Made by a program: the position numbers and the translations under genes. Positions 43,572-51,163 of a stretch of DNA of 64,000 bases are shown here, in pieces. Under the pieces are notes generated by a model. That model searched no databases, was not told where the DNA came from, and saw only the letters and a list, made by a program, of their open reading frames with translations. This DNA comes from UBA9676 sp963730065 (GTDB lineage Bacteria; Actinomycetota; Actinomycetes; Streptosporangiales; Streptosporangiaceae), in the NCBI GenBank assembly GCA_963730065.1, contig CAVSQL010000014.1, forward strand, positions 496,001-560,000, written 5' to 3'. Each line of letters begins with the position of its first letter. Within the stretch, counting starts at the first letter, position 1.

Positions 43572-43698
43572 GACCGCACGCTACCGCTGGGGTACGACGA
43601 TTTCCCCCGGGCCGGGTGCTGAGGGCGGGTTACGGCGTGGACGGGGCCGCCGGGCCAGGTTACCGGCGCGACGTGAGAGATCATTTCGTGGAGACTGT

Positions 43699-43992
43699 GT
43701 GGTTGTGCTCCTGACGATCTCCACGACTCATGAACCCGCGACCGACCTGGGCCACCTGCTGCACAAGAACCCCGGCCGGGTCCAGTCGTTCGCCGAGTCG
43801 GTAGGCACGGCGCACGTCTTCTACCCGGAGGCCACCGGGCGGCGCTGCACCGCCGCCCTGCTGCTGGAGGTCGACCCGGTCGCGCTGGTCCGCGGGCGCA
43901 AGGGGCCGCCGGGTGTTCGCGGACACCACCGACCCCCTGGAGCGGCTGCGCTCCCGCGGCCTCGGGCAGAAACGCTCGCTCGCCCAGCGTGA
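43699..43992 (+). pseudogene. hen1: hen1 remnant (N-terminus of 3'-terminal RNA ribose 2'-O-methyltransferase)
   Basis: The GTG at 43699 (GGAG nine bases upstream) begins VVLLTISTTHEPATDLGHLLHKNPGRVQSFAESVGTAHVFYPEA, which matches the N-terminal domain of bacterial Hen1. After LLLEVDPVALVRGRKGPPG the similarity stops. Hen1 normally runs to about 450-490 residues with a C-terminal methyltransferase; none follows. A second frame from 43913 (FADTTDPLERLRSRGLGQ...) continues the coding style for about 60 residues but I cannot assign it. The locus looks like the residue of an RNA-repair Hen1/Pnkp system after deletion. Confidence 0.75.
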
Positions 43993-44190
43993 ATACGCGC
44001 TCGGGCTCGAGGCCCTCGACCGGGCCGCGCGCGGCGAGCCGCTGTGGCGCGTGCACCAGTGCGTGTTCGCCGTCCTCGCCCTCGAGTCCGAGCCCGGTGG
44101 ACCCGCGGCTGTGACCGGCCCAGCCAGCGATGTGCGACATGCTGGACGCGGACAGCGCGTCCGCGTCCGTGAGCGAAGGAGCAGCCATCC

Positions 44191-45024
44191 ATGACATTCG
44201 GCGCAGTCACCGCAGACGGGCGCGCCCGCGTCCTCGCCGATGGAAACCAGATTCCCATCCTCGGCCTGGGCGTCTGGCAGGTGCCCAACGGACCGGCGTG
44301 CGTGAACGCCGTACGCTGGGCGCTCGACCTGGGGTACCGCCACATTGACACGGCCCAGGCCTACGGCAACGAGGAGAGCGTCGGGCGGGCGCTGCGTGAC
44401 AGCGGCGTGCCGCGCGGCGAGGTGTTTCTCACCACCAAGTTCAATCCGGGGCGGCGCGGCGACCCGGTTGCCGCGGCCGAGCAGAGCCTCCGGCGGCTCG
44501 GCGCTGACCAGCTCGACCTGTACCTCATCCACTGGCCCGCGGGCGGCCCCACCTGGGCATGGCCCAGGATGGAGCGGGCGCGCGAGCTTGGGCTCGCCCG
44601 ATCCATCGGCGTGTCCAACTTCGGGACCAGCGAGCTCGAAGACGTGATCGCGGCCGGGACCATCGCCCCGGCCGTCAACCAGGTCCAATTCAGCCCGCTG
44701 GAATACCGGCGGGCGCTGCTCGATGCGTGCACGCGGCGGAAGGTCGCGGTCGAGGCCTACAGCCCGCTGGGAACCGGCCAGCACCTGTCCGATGAAACCG
44801 TCAGCCGGGTCGCGCAGCGCGCCGGGCGCACACCCGCGCAGGTGCTGTTGCGCTGGTGCCTGCAGCACGATCTCCTGGTCATCCCCAAGTCGGCCCACCG
44901 CGAGCGAATCGCCGAGAACGCGGAGATCTTCGACTTCGCCTTGTCCGATGAGGACATGGCCGAGCTCGACGCGCTCGACCAGACCAGCGGTACGGACCGC
45001 GCCCTGGAACACGAGTGGTGGTGA
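44191..45024 (+). CDS. aldo/keto reductase
   Basis: The 277-residue TIM-barrel reductase carries the catalytic tetrad in HIDTAQAYGNEESVG (Asp, Tyr), FLTTKFNP (Lys) and YLIHWPAGG (His), and the NADPH motif VIPKSAHRERIAENAEIFDF. GLGVWQVPNGPA and IGVSNFGTSELEDVI are standard family marks (2,5-diketo-gluconate reductase-like group). The ATG follows AAGGAG. It is 4 bp from the convergent speD stop. Substrate unknown. Confidence 0.9.
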   Translation: MTFGAVTADGRARVLADGNQIPILGLGVWQVPNGPACVNAVRWALDLGYRHIDTAQAYGNEESVGRALRDSGVPRGEVFLTTKFNPGRRGDPVAAAEQSLRRLGADQLDLYLIHWPAGGPTWAWPRMERARELGLARSIGVSNFGTSELEDVIAAGTIAPAVNQVQFSPLEYRRALLDACTRRKVAVEAYSPLGTGQHLSDETVSRVAQRAGRTPAQVLLRWCLQHDLLVIPKSAHRERIAENAEIFDFALSDEDMAELDALDQTSGTDRALEHEWW

Positions 45025-45028
45025 TCGG

Positions 45029-45493
45029 TCAGCGGGTGGCTGTTCCCCGCTCGATCTGCCGGATGCGCACCCAGTCCAGCCGCAGCAGCCGGGTCAGCTC
45101 CGCCGCCACCCGGTGCCCGTCGATCGTCCCGCAGCTGAACAGGTCGATCGCGATCAGGTTGTCCTCCGGCCAGGTGTGGATGGCCAGATGCGACTCGGCC
45201 AGGATGAGCACCAGCGTGACCGCCCCGTTCGGGAACACCACATGGCTGGTGTCGAGTACGTGGCCGCCGCCAGCGGTGACCGCCGCCGACGACAGCGCGG
45301 TCAGCTCGCCGATGTCGGCGACCGGCGAGGCCGGGGTGAGCGCCGCGTCGACCGCGTAGAGTAGCTTGCCGGCCGCCGGGCCGGGCGCCAGCGGCCCTCC
45401 CTGCGGCGCAGGGACCGCAGGGCCTGGGTCGCGGCGGGTACCCACCGGGCGCGGCAGCGGGCGCCGGCCGCCGAACCGGCTCTTAGCTGGCAT
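45029..45493 (-). CDS. speD: S-adenosylmethionine decarboxylase proenzyme (class 1 prokaryotic)
   Basis: The 154-residue protein contains AESHLAIHTWPEDNLIAIDLFSCG, where the chain is cleaved before Ser to make the pyruvoyl cofactor, followed by conserved His and Cys. The core (about 42-150) has the usual size of the SpeH-type enzyme. The first 40 residues are basic, Pro-rich and unlike the family, so the true start may be downstream. The enzyme supplies decarboxylated SAM, the aminopropyl donor. Its start lies 53 bp from the divergent aminopropyltransferase gene, a direct metabolic link. Confidence 0.92.
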   Translation of the reverse strand: MPAKSRFGGRRPLPRPVGTRRDPGPAVPAPQGGPLAPGPAAGKLLYAVDAALTPASPVADIGELTALSSAAVTAGGGHVLDTSHVVFPNGAVTLVLILAESHLAIHTWPEDNLIAIDLFSCGTIDGHRVAAELTRLLRLDWVRIRQIERGTATR

Positions 45494-45546
45494 GATGTGG
45501 GAGGATACCGTACCGCCCGCGGTGGCCCGCGGTGAGCGGAGCCAGG

Positions 45547-46740
45547 ATGGACGTTGATGCCGTAGTCGCCGAGGTCGCCTCGGCAGTCGGGCTGGCCGAG
45601 GGGCCGGCCGGGGTCAGGGACGTGCTGCGGGTGATCGCGCACCACGAGCCGGTGGCCGTCCGCGAGGTGGGCAGGCTCGCCGAGCTGCCGGTGCCGATCG
45701 TCGCCGCCGTGTGCAATGAACTGCGCAAGCGCGGGGTGGTGGACCGGGCCCGGCCGGTCCGGCTCACACCGGCGGGCCGCGCCGGGCTCGCCGTGCCCGC
45801 CGCCGGGCAGCCGTGGATCAGCGGGCAGTGCCCTGGGTGCGGTGGCACGGGGGTGGTCGTCCCGGCTGGGCTGGCCGCGCTCGCCGGCGAGCTGGAGCTG
45901 GCCGCCGCGGGCATGCCCGCGGTCAAGCTGGAGCTCGACCAGACGCACTGCACGGTGGACACCAAGCTCCGCCGCGTGCTGCGGATGCATGAGGCAGGGG
46001 CCCTGGCCGGCCAGCGGGTGATCGTGCTCGGGGACGACGACCTGGTCTCGCTGGCGATCGCCGCCTTCGCCGCGCTCCCGGCCTCGGCGGCCAGACCGCG
46101 GCGGCTGACGGTGGTGGACTGCGACCCTGATCTGCTGGGCTACCTCGGTGAGCGGGCGGCGGGCGGCGAGATGCCAGTGGAGCTGGTCGAGCACGACCTG
46201 CGCCAGCCCCTGCCCGCCGGCCTGCTCGGCGCGTTCGACGTCGTCTGCACCGACCCGCCCTACACCGTGGCCGGGGCCGAGCTGTTTCTGTCCCGCGCGG
46301 TATCGGCACTGGCCGGCGGCCCGGGCAGCCATGTGTTCTTCTCGTTTGGCGCCCGGCGCCCGGAGGAAATGCTGCGCACCCAGCGCCTGATCGCGGACCT
46401 CGGCCTGACGGTGCGCTCGCTGGTGCCGGGCTTCAACTCCTACACCGGCGCGGGGATCCTGGCCAGCACCAGCCACCTGTACCATCTGCGCACCACCGCG
46501 CAGGCGCGGCCGGCCATCACCGGGCCCCATGCCGGGCCGCTCTACACCGCCGACACCCGGGCCGCCGCCACCCGGCCCTACCGCTGCGCCAGCTGCGGCG
46601 CGGTGCATCAGGTCGGCCCGGGCGCCCGCTGGAGCACGGTCGGGCACCTGAAGGCGGCCGGCTGCCCGGACTGCGGGGGCACGGTGCTGCGGCCGATGCC
46701 GCTGGGGAAGGCCGGGGCCCGGCCGGCGGCCGGGCGATGA
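45547..46740 (+). CDS. bpsA: branched-chain polyamine synthase (N4-bis(aminopropyl)spermidine synthase, BpsA family)
   Basis: The 397-residue protein has an N-terminal winged-helix-like domain (about 1-85), CPGCGG, and a Rossmann core with VIVLGDDDLVSLAIAAFAA (about 155-175), VVDCDPDLLGYL and the catalytic VCTDPPYTVAGAELFL (about 233-248). The DPPY motif and layout match BpsA, which transfers two aminopropyl groups from decarboxylated SAM to make branched polyamines in thermophilic archaea and bacteria. A C-terminal zinc ribbon (CASCG..CPDCGG) is an extra I do not know from archaeal BpsA. ATG 45547 is chosen; GTG 45532 is possible. Its stop overlaps the GNAT start in ATGA. Confidence 0.85.
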   Translation: MDVDAVVAEVASAVGLAEGPAGVRDVLRVIAHHEPVAVREVGRLAELPVPIVAAVCNELRKRGVVDRARPVRLTPAGRAGLAVPAAGQPWISGQCPGCGGTGVVVPAGLAALAGELELAAAGMPAVKLELDQTHCTVDTKLRRVLRMHEAGALAGQRVIVLGDDDLVSLAIAAFAALPASAARPRRLTVVDCDPDLLGYLGERAAGGEMPVELVEHDLRQPLPAGLLGAFDVVCTDPPYTVAGAELFLSRAVSALAGGPGSHVFFSFGARRPEEMLRTQRLIADLGLTVRSLVPGFNSYTGAGILASTSHLYHLRTTAQARPAITGPHAGPLYTADTRAAATRPYRCASCGAVHQVGPGARWSTVGHLKAAGCPDCGGTVLRPMPLGKAGARPAAGR

Positions 46741-47273
46741 CGGGCGGCGGCGCGCTGCAGCCCGGGACACGGGGTTTCCAGATCCGGACCGCCCGGGAGG
46801 AAGACCTGGACGCGATCGCCGGGTTCGAGATCGTGATCGCCCGGGCGTCGTTCGGCGACGAGGCCATCGAGGATCCGGCGCTGCACCGCAAGCGGGTGGC
46901 GGGGGCGCTGGGCAAGCCGGGGGAGATCACCCTGGTCGCGGTGGCCGCGGGTGCGCCCGCGGGCCCGGTGGGCTGGGCCTGGCTGTCGGCCCGCACCAAC
47001 TCCCTCACCGGCGCCCGGTACGGCAACTTCCGCTCCCTGGCCACCGCCGACGTCCCGGGCCGCGGGCAGATCGCCGAGCTGCTCCTGCAGGCCGTGCTGG
47101 AGGCGTCGGACCGGGCCGGTTTCGGGCACCTGACCGGCAAGGTGCACGCCAGCAACCTGGGCATGCGGGCGCTGTACCGGAAGTTCGGGTTCGAGGCGAC
47201 CCACATCACGATGGAGCGGGGCCCGGCGCACCGCCCGCCAGGCCAGCCCGGCCCGCCCGGGAGCCCGGCATGA
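46737..47273 (+). CDS. GNAT-family acetyltransferase within the polyamine/FkbH cluster
   Basis: The 178-residue protein begins its domain at about residue 15 (FQIRTAREEDLDAIAGF) and has the acyl-CoA motif in RSLATADVPGRGQIAELLLQAVLEASDRAG plus KVHASNLGMRALYRKFGFEATHITMERG. The motif A loop is GRGQIAE rather than the common GxG pattern. Coupled to bpsA and the FkbH-like gene by 4-bp overlaps on both sides, it is a good candidate to acylate a polyamine, but no direct evidence exists. Confidence 0.85.
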   Translation: MTGGGALQPGTRGFQIRTAREEDLDAIAGFEIVIARASFGDEAIEDPALHRKRVAGALGKPGEITLVAVAAGAPAGPVGWAWLSARTNSLTGARYGNFRSLATADVPGRGQIAELLLQAVLEASDRAGFGHLTGKVHASNLGMRALYRKFGFEATHITMERGPAHRPPGQPGPPGSPA

Positions 47274-48364
47274 CGCGGGAAGGCCCGGTCAAGTGCGTGG
47301 TCTGGGACATCGACAACACCCTGCTGACCGGGATCTACCTGGAGTCGGGAGACCAGCCGCCCGGGGCCGACCCGGTGCTGACCGCGGTGCTCGCCGAACT
47401 GGGGGAGCGGGGCATTCTGCACGCACTGGCGAGCAAGAACCCGCCTGAGGCCGCCGCGCACACGGCCCGCGTCACCGGCTGGCGGTTCGCCGCGGCCGAG
47501 TGCGGGTGGGGCCGCAAGTCCGACGCGCTGGCCAGGATCGCCGCCACGCTGGGCATCGCGGTGGACGCGCTCGCCTTCGTGGACGACGACCCCTACGAGC
47601 GGGCCGAGGTCGGTTTTGCGCTGCCCGGGGTCCTCGTGCTGTCGCCGGAGGAGGCCGCGGAGGCCGCTGGCTGGCCGGAGTTCAGCCCGCCGGTGATCAC
47701 CCCGGAGGCGCGCCGCCGCGGCGAGATGTACGCCGAGCGCCAGCGGCGGCAGGCGGCCGAGCGGTCGTTCGGCGGGACCCGGGAGGATTTCCTGGAATCG
47801 GCCGGCACCCAGGTGGCCATCGCCGCCGCGGCCACCGCCGACGTGCCCCGCCTGCACGAGCTCGCGGCCAGGACGCGGCAGTTCAACTCCGCCGCCGGGC
47901 AGGCCCCGGCCGCCAGCGCCGGGTCCCCGGGCACGGCCATGTCCCAGGACTGGTTCCGCGACCTGCTGTCGGCCCCGGACCGCGACGTGGTGACCGTGCG
48001 GCTGCGCGACGCCTTCGGCGACGACGGCATGGTCGGTGGCTGCGTGATCGCCCGGGACGCGGGGACCTGGACGGTGCCGCTGCTCATGATGTCGTGCCGG
48101 GCCATGGGCCGCGGCGTCATCGACGCCCTGCTGGCCTGGCTCATCCGCCAGGCGGCCCGCGCGGGCGCCCGCCGCCTGCTGATCCCGTGCGTGGCGAACA
48201 GCCGCAACGTGCCGCTGCGGCTCGCGCTGGCCGCGGCCGGCTTCCGGGTCCCCGAACCCGCGGGCCCGGCCCCGGCCACGTATCAGCGGGACCTGAACCC
48301 GCCGCTGCCCGGGCTCCCCGGCTGGGTGAGGGCACCAGGCGAGCCGGGCGGGGACGCCGCGTGA
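47270..48364 (+). CDS. FkbH-like HAD-IIIC phosphatase with C-terminal GNAT-like domain
   Basis: The 364-residue protein starts with the HAD loop VVWDIDNTLLTGIYLESGD and has LASKNPP and LAFVDDDPYERAEV, the features of the FkbH/HAD-IIIC family. Residues about 175-340 resemble the second, acetyltransferase-fold domain (TRQFNSAAG, VTVRLRDAFGDDGMVGGCVI, LLMMSCRAMGRGVIDALLAWL). Known FkbH proteins load a glyceryl unit from 1,3-bisphosphoglycerate onto an acyl carrier protein. Here an acyl carrier protein gene follows with a GTGA overlap, which supports the same chemistry. Confidence 0.88.
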   Translation: MTREGPVKCVVWDIDNTLLTGIYLESGDQPPGADPVLTAVLAELGERGILHALASKNPPEAAAHTARVTGWRFAAAECGWGRKSDALARIAATLGIAVDALAFVDDDPYERAEVGFALPGVLVLSPEEAAEAAGWPEFSPPVITPEARRRGEMYAERQRRQAAERSFGGTREDFLESAGTQVAIAAAATADVPRLHELAARTRQFNSAAGQAPAASAGSPGTAMSQDWFRDLLSAPDRDVVTVRLRDAFGDDGMVGGCVIARDAGTWTVPLLMMSCRAMGRGVIDALLAWLIRQAARAGARRLLIPCVANSRNVPLRLALAAAGFRVPEPAGPAPATYQRDLNPPLPGLPGWVRAPGEPGGDAA

Positions 48365-48648
48365 CCCCCTCCGGCCGCGCTGACGTCGCGTCGATCACCG
48401 ATGACCTGCGCACCTTCCTGGCCTCGGCCACCGGGCGGGACGAGCTGCTGCGCATCCCGCCCGGCACGGAGCTGTTCGGCACGGCGGTCGGGCTCGATTC
48501 GCTGACCGGGACGCTCCTCCTGCGCGAGATCCAGCGGCGGTTCGGCGTCAACGTGGCGGGCGAGGACCTGAACCTGGACTCGCTGGCCACCCTCGGCACG
48601 CTCGCCGCGTTCGTCGCGCACCGGGCCAGGCCGGAGAGCAGTCCTTGA
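48361..48648 (+). CDS. acyl carrier protein
   Basis: The 95-residue protein has the carrier-protein four-helix pattern and the phosphopantetheine serine in GLDSLTGTLLLREIQRRFGVNV (about residue 43). DSLATLGTLAAFV is the typical helix IV region. It starts at a GTG that overlaps the FkbH stop. It is unlikely to be the fatty acid synthesis carrier, which is encoded elsewhere in actinobacteria, and is probably dedicated to the FkbH partner. Confidence 0.9.
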   Translation: MTPSGRADVASITDDLRTFLASATGRDELLRIPPGTELFGTAVGLDSLTGTLLLREIQRRFGVNVAGEDLNLDSLATLGTLAAFVAHRARPESSP

Positions 48649-48761
48649 GGCGCCCCACGCCACCCACCGGCTGCATGCCATCTGGCAGCACTGTGCCACA
48701 ATACAAAACGGAACAGCCAGAAAACGCCGCGTCGACCTGGAACGTCGTGCCATCTGGCGAC
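48649..48761 (+). promoter_or_regulatory. possible promoter/operator region before the phosphopantetheinyl transferase
   Basis: This 113-bp gap is less G+C-rich than its surroundings (CACAATACAAAACGGAAC). TGCCATCTGGC occurs twice, at about 48676-48686 and 48748-48758. The first copy runs into TGGCA-GCACTG-TGCCA, an inverted repeat. The combination looks like a regulator-binding region. A TTG-started frame from 48645 through this region is also open but has no family similarity. Confidence 0.4.
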
Positions 48762-49433
48762 ATGGTGGACGTGTGGTGGTTCGACATCCGGACCGTGGCC
48801 GTCACCCCGGCCGGTCTCGCCGACCTGGACCGCGGCGAGCGGGACCGGGGCGAGGCGTTCCTGTTCCCGGCCGACCGGCACCGCTTCCAGGTGGCGCACA
48901 TGATGCTGCGCCAGGTGCTGGCCAGCTACACCGGCACCGCACCCGGCCAGCTGCCGCTGGGCCGTGACCGCTGCCCCCGCTGCGGCGCAGCGGGCAGGCC
49001 CGTCCTGCGGCCAGCACCGGGCATGCGCGGGATCCCTTCGTTCTCGCTCACGCACTCCGGCGACATGGTGGTCATCGCCGTCGCGGGCCGCCCGGTCGGC
49101 GTCAACGTGGAGCGGGACGCGGCCCATTGCGTCTGCTCGCTGGCCTCGGCACTGCATCCGGCCGACGCGGCCTGGGTGGCCAGGCTGGGCGAGCAGGAAA
49201 GGCACCAGGCGATCATCACCTGCTGGGTCCGGGCCGAGGCGGTGCTCAAATGTACCGGCCAGGGCATCGGCCACGGCCTCGGCGGCTTCCCGGTGGCGCC
49301 GGGCCGGGCCGCGGGCCTCAGCGTGAACGGCTGTACGGTGCGCCAGCTCGCGGCCCCGCCGGATTACCAGGCCGCGGCCGCGCTGGAGGGCGGCGAGGCC
49401 ACGGCAGCGGTTTGTGTCCGCAAACGGTGGTGA
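48762..49433 (+). CDS. 4'-phosphopantetheinyl transferase (Sfp superfamily)
   Basis: From ATG 48762 the protein is 223 residues, starting MVDVWWFDIRTVAVTP. It has the first domain with FPADRHRFQVAHMMLRQVLASY, FSLTHSGDMVVIAVAGRPVGVNVE (about 120-143) and WVRAEAVLKCTGQGIG (about 165-180). The magnesium-binding Asp of the usual GxDxE motif is Asn here (GVNVE), whereas the Glu and the W..AE..LK block are kept. It should convert the nearby acyl carrier protein to its holo form, if active. A Cys pair (CPRCGAAG) is inserted in the first domain. Confidence 0.85.
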   Translation: MVDVWWFDIRTVAVTPAGLADLDRGERDRGEAFLFPADRHRFQVAHMMLRQVLASYTGTAPGQLPLGRDRCPRCGAAGRPVLRPAPGMRGIPSFSLTHSGDMVVIAVAGRPVGVNVERDAAHCVCSLASALHPADAAWVARLGEQERHQAIITCWVRAEAVLKCTGQGIGHGLGGFPVAPGRAAGLSVNGCTVRQLAAPPDYQAAAALEGGEATAAVCVRKRW

Positions 49434-49526
49434 TGGCCGCCATTTGCGCACACCAGCCAGTCCGGCTCCCCGCTGGGCGGCGTGGGTAATCTCGACACGG
49501 GGCAGGGAGCTGGCGCGGAGGTGGAC

Positions 49527-50711
49527 ATGACGGCGGTTTTCGCGATCGACGCGTGCCGGACACCGGTGGGGAAGATCAAGGGCTCGCTGGCCCCGGTCCG
49601 GCCCGATCACCTGACGGCTGACGTGATCAGCGCGCTGCTGTCACGCCACCCCTGGCTGGACCCGGCCCGGATCGACGACGTCTACTGGGGCGCCGCGAAC
49701 CAGGCAGGCGAGGACAACCGGAACGTGGCCCGGATGGGGGTCCTGCTGGCGGGCCTGCCGGTGGAGGTGCCCGGCGCCACCGTGAACCGGCTGTGCGGGT
49801 CCGGCATGGAGGCGATCGCCAGCGCCGCCCGGGCGATCGCGGCCGGGGAGGCCGATATCTGCCTGGCGGGCGGCGTGGAGTCGATGACACGCGCCCCGTT
49901 CGTGCTGCCCCGGGCGTCGGAGCCGTTCCCCCGTGAGACCGGGGTAGCCGACACCCGGCTCGGCTGGCGGCTGGTGAGCCCGCGGATGCAGGAGATGTAC
50001 CCGCCGGTCAGCCTGGGCGAGACGGCGGAGAACGTGGCCGAGCGCTACCGGGTGAGCCGGGAACGCCAGGACAGGTTCGCTCTCCGCAGCCACCGGCTTG
50101 CGGCGCGCGCCCAGGACGGCGGCCGGTTCGACGGCGAGATCGTGCCGGTCACCAGCGCGGCCGGCGAACTGCGCCGTGACGAGGGCGTCAACCCCGGCCT
50201 GACCATGGATGACCTGGCCGCCAGGCGGCCCGCGTTCCGCCCGGGCGGCACCGTCACCGGAGGCAACTCCTCGCCGCTCAACGACGGGGCGGCCTGCCTG
50301 CTGCTGGCCTCCGAGCGGGCCCTCACCGCCGCTGGCGCGGCACCGATGGCCCGCTATGTGGGCACCGCGGCGGCGGGCGTGCACCCCGACTACATGGGGA
50401 TCGGGCCGGTCCCGGCGATGGGCAAGGCGCTCGGCCGGGTGGGCTGGCGGGTGGAAGAGCTCGACCTGGTCGAGGTCAACGAGGCGTTCGCGGCGCAGGC
50501 CGTGGCGGTGGCCGACGAGCTCAAGCTCGACCCCGACCGCGTGAACGTCAACGGCGGGGCCATCGCGATCGGCCACCCCCTCGGCTGCTCGGGCGCGCGG
50601 ATCACCACCACCCTGCTGCACGAGTTCCGCCAGCGCGGCGCCGCCCGGGCCGCGGCCAGCATGTGCATCGGCGTCGGGCAGGGCATCGCCACCCTGTGGG
50701 AATCCGCCTGA
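49527..50711 (+). CDS. thiolase (acetyl-CoA C-acetyltransferase / 3-oxoacyl-CoA thiolase)
   Basis: The 394-residue enzyme has the acyl-accepting Cys in NRLCGSGMEAIASAARAI (about residue 92), NEAFAAQAVAV (about 325), and the C-terminal GGAIAIGHPLGCSGARI and CIGVGQG (His, Cys). This set defines degradative and biosynthetic thiolases; PcaF, which acts in the beta-ketoadipate pathway downstream of protocatechuate, is one possible identity given pobA elsewhere in the window, but the gene is distant. ATG 49527 is chosen, with GGAGG at 49516-49520. It converges on the HesB-like gene with 10 bp between. Confidence 0.9.
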   Translation: MTAVFAIDACRTPVGKIKGSLAPVRPDHLTADVISALLSRHPWLDPARIDDVYWGAANQAGEDNRNVARMGVLLAGLPVEVPGATVNRLCGSGMEAIASAARAIAAGEADICLAGGVESMTRAPFVLPRASEPFPRETGVADTRLGWRLVSPRMQEMYPPVSLGETAENVAERYRVSRERQDRFALRSHRLAARAQDGGRFDGEIVPVTSAAGELRRDEGVNPGLTMDDLAARRPAFRPGGTVTGGNSSPLNDGAACLLLASERALTAAGAAPMARYVGTAAAGVHPDYMGIGPVPAMGKALGRVGWRVEELDLVEVNEAFAAQAVAVADELKLDPDRVNVNGGAIAIGHPLGCSGARITTTLLHEFRQRGAARAAASMCIGVGQGIATLWESA

Positions 50712-50721
50712 CCGGCGCTGG

Positions 50722-51012
50722 CTAGCTGACCGGCTGCGGTGCGACGCTGAACGCGACCCCGCCCTGGTCGTCGACCTCGGCGTCGAGCGCCTTGTCGGCC
50801 AGCACCTCGGCGGCGTCGTCGGCCACGAACACCCGGGCGCCGTTGGACTCGATCACCTGGTCACCTTCGGCCGGTGTCTCCGCCAGCGCCAGCTGGAACG
50901 GCGGAACGCCCTGGCCCTGGCCCATGATGCGCAGGCCGGTCTCGGGCGACTGCTCCGGCTGCGAGGTCAGGGCGCGGATGGCCGTGACGGCGTTATCGGT
51001 GAGCGTGAGCAT
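50722..51012 (-). CDS. HesB/IscA-fold protein without cysteines
   Basis: The 96-residue protein matches the HesB/IscA fold (MLTLTDNAVTAIRALTSQ, GLRIMG, FQLALAETPAEGDQVIESNGARVFVADDAAEVLADKALD). Iron-sulphur scaffold members hold three conserved Cys; this one contains none, so cluster binding in the usual manner is excluded. It may have a structural or regulatory role. ATG 51012 has GGGAGG upstream. Confidence 0.8.
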   Translation of the reverse strand: MLTLTDNAVTAIRALTSQPEQSPETGLRIMGQGQGVPPFQLALAETPAEGDQVIESNGARVFVADDAAEVLADKALDAEVDDQGGVAFSVAPQPVS

Positions 51013-51081
51013 GATCTTTACCTCCCGTTGGTAGCTGGCTGATCGGGAGTCGTGCCCCCTACCCCGTCTGTGCGGGCCTAT

Positions 51082-51116
51082 GCCTGCCGGCCGCGAGCCA
51101 ATCGCGGCCGGCAGGC
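51082..51116 (-). terminator. strong stem-loop upstream of the 3' end of the HesB gene region
   Basis: A perfect 15-bp stem (GCCTGCCGGCCGCGA at 51082-51096 and its complement at 51102-51116) has a 5-base loop. It lies 48 bp past the GH3 stop on the minus strand and upstream of the HesB-like gene, so it should end the GH3 transcript. Confidence 0.75.
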
Positions 51117-51163
51117 CCCCGGTTCACGCGGCGGCCCAGCGATCGTGGGTGTGAGCGGCCTGG

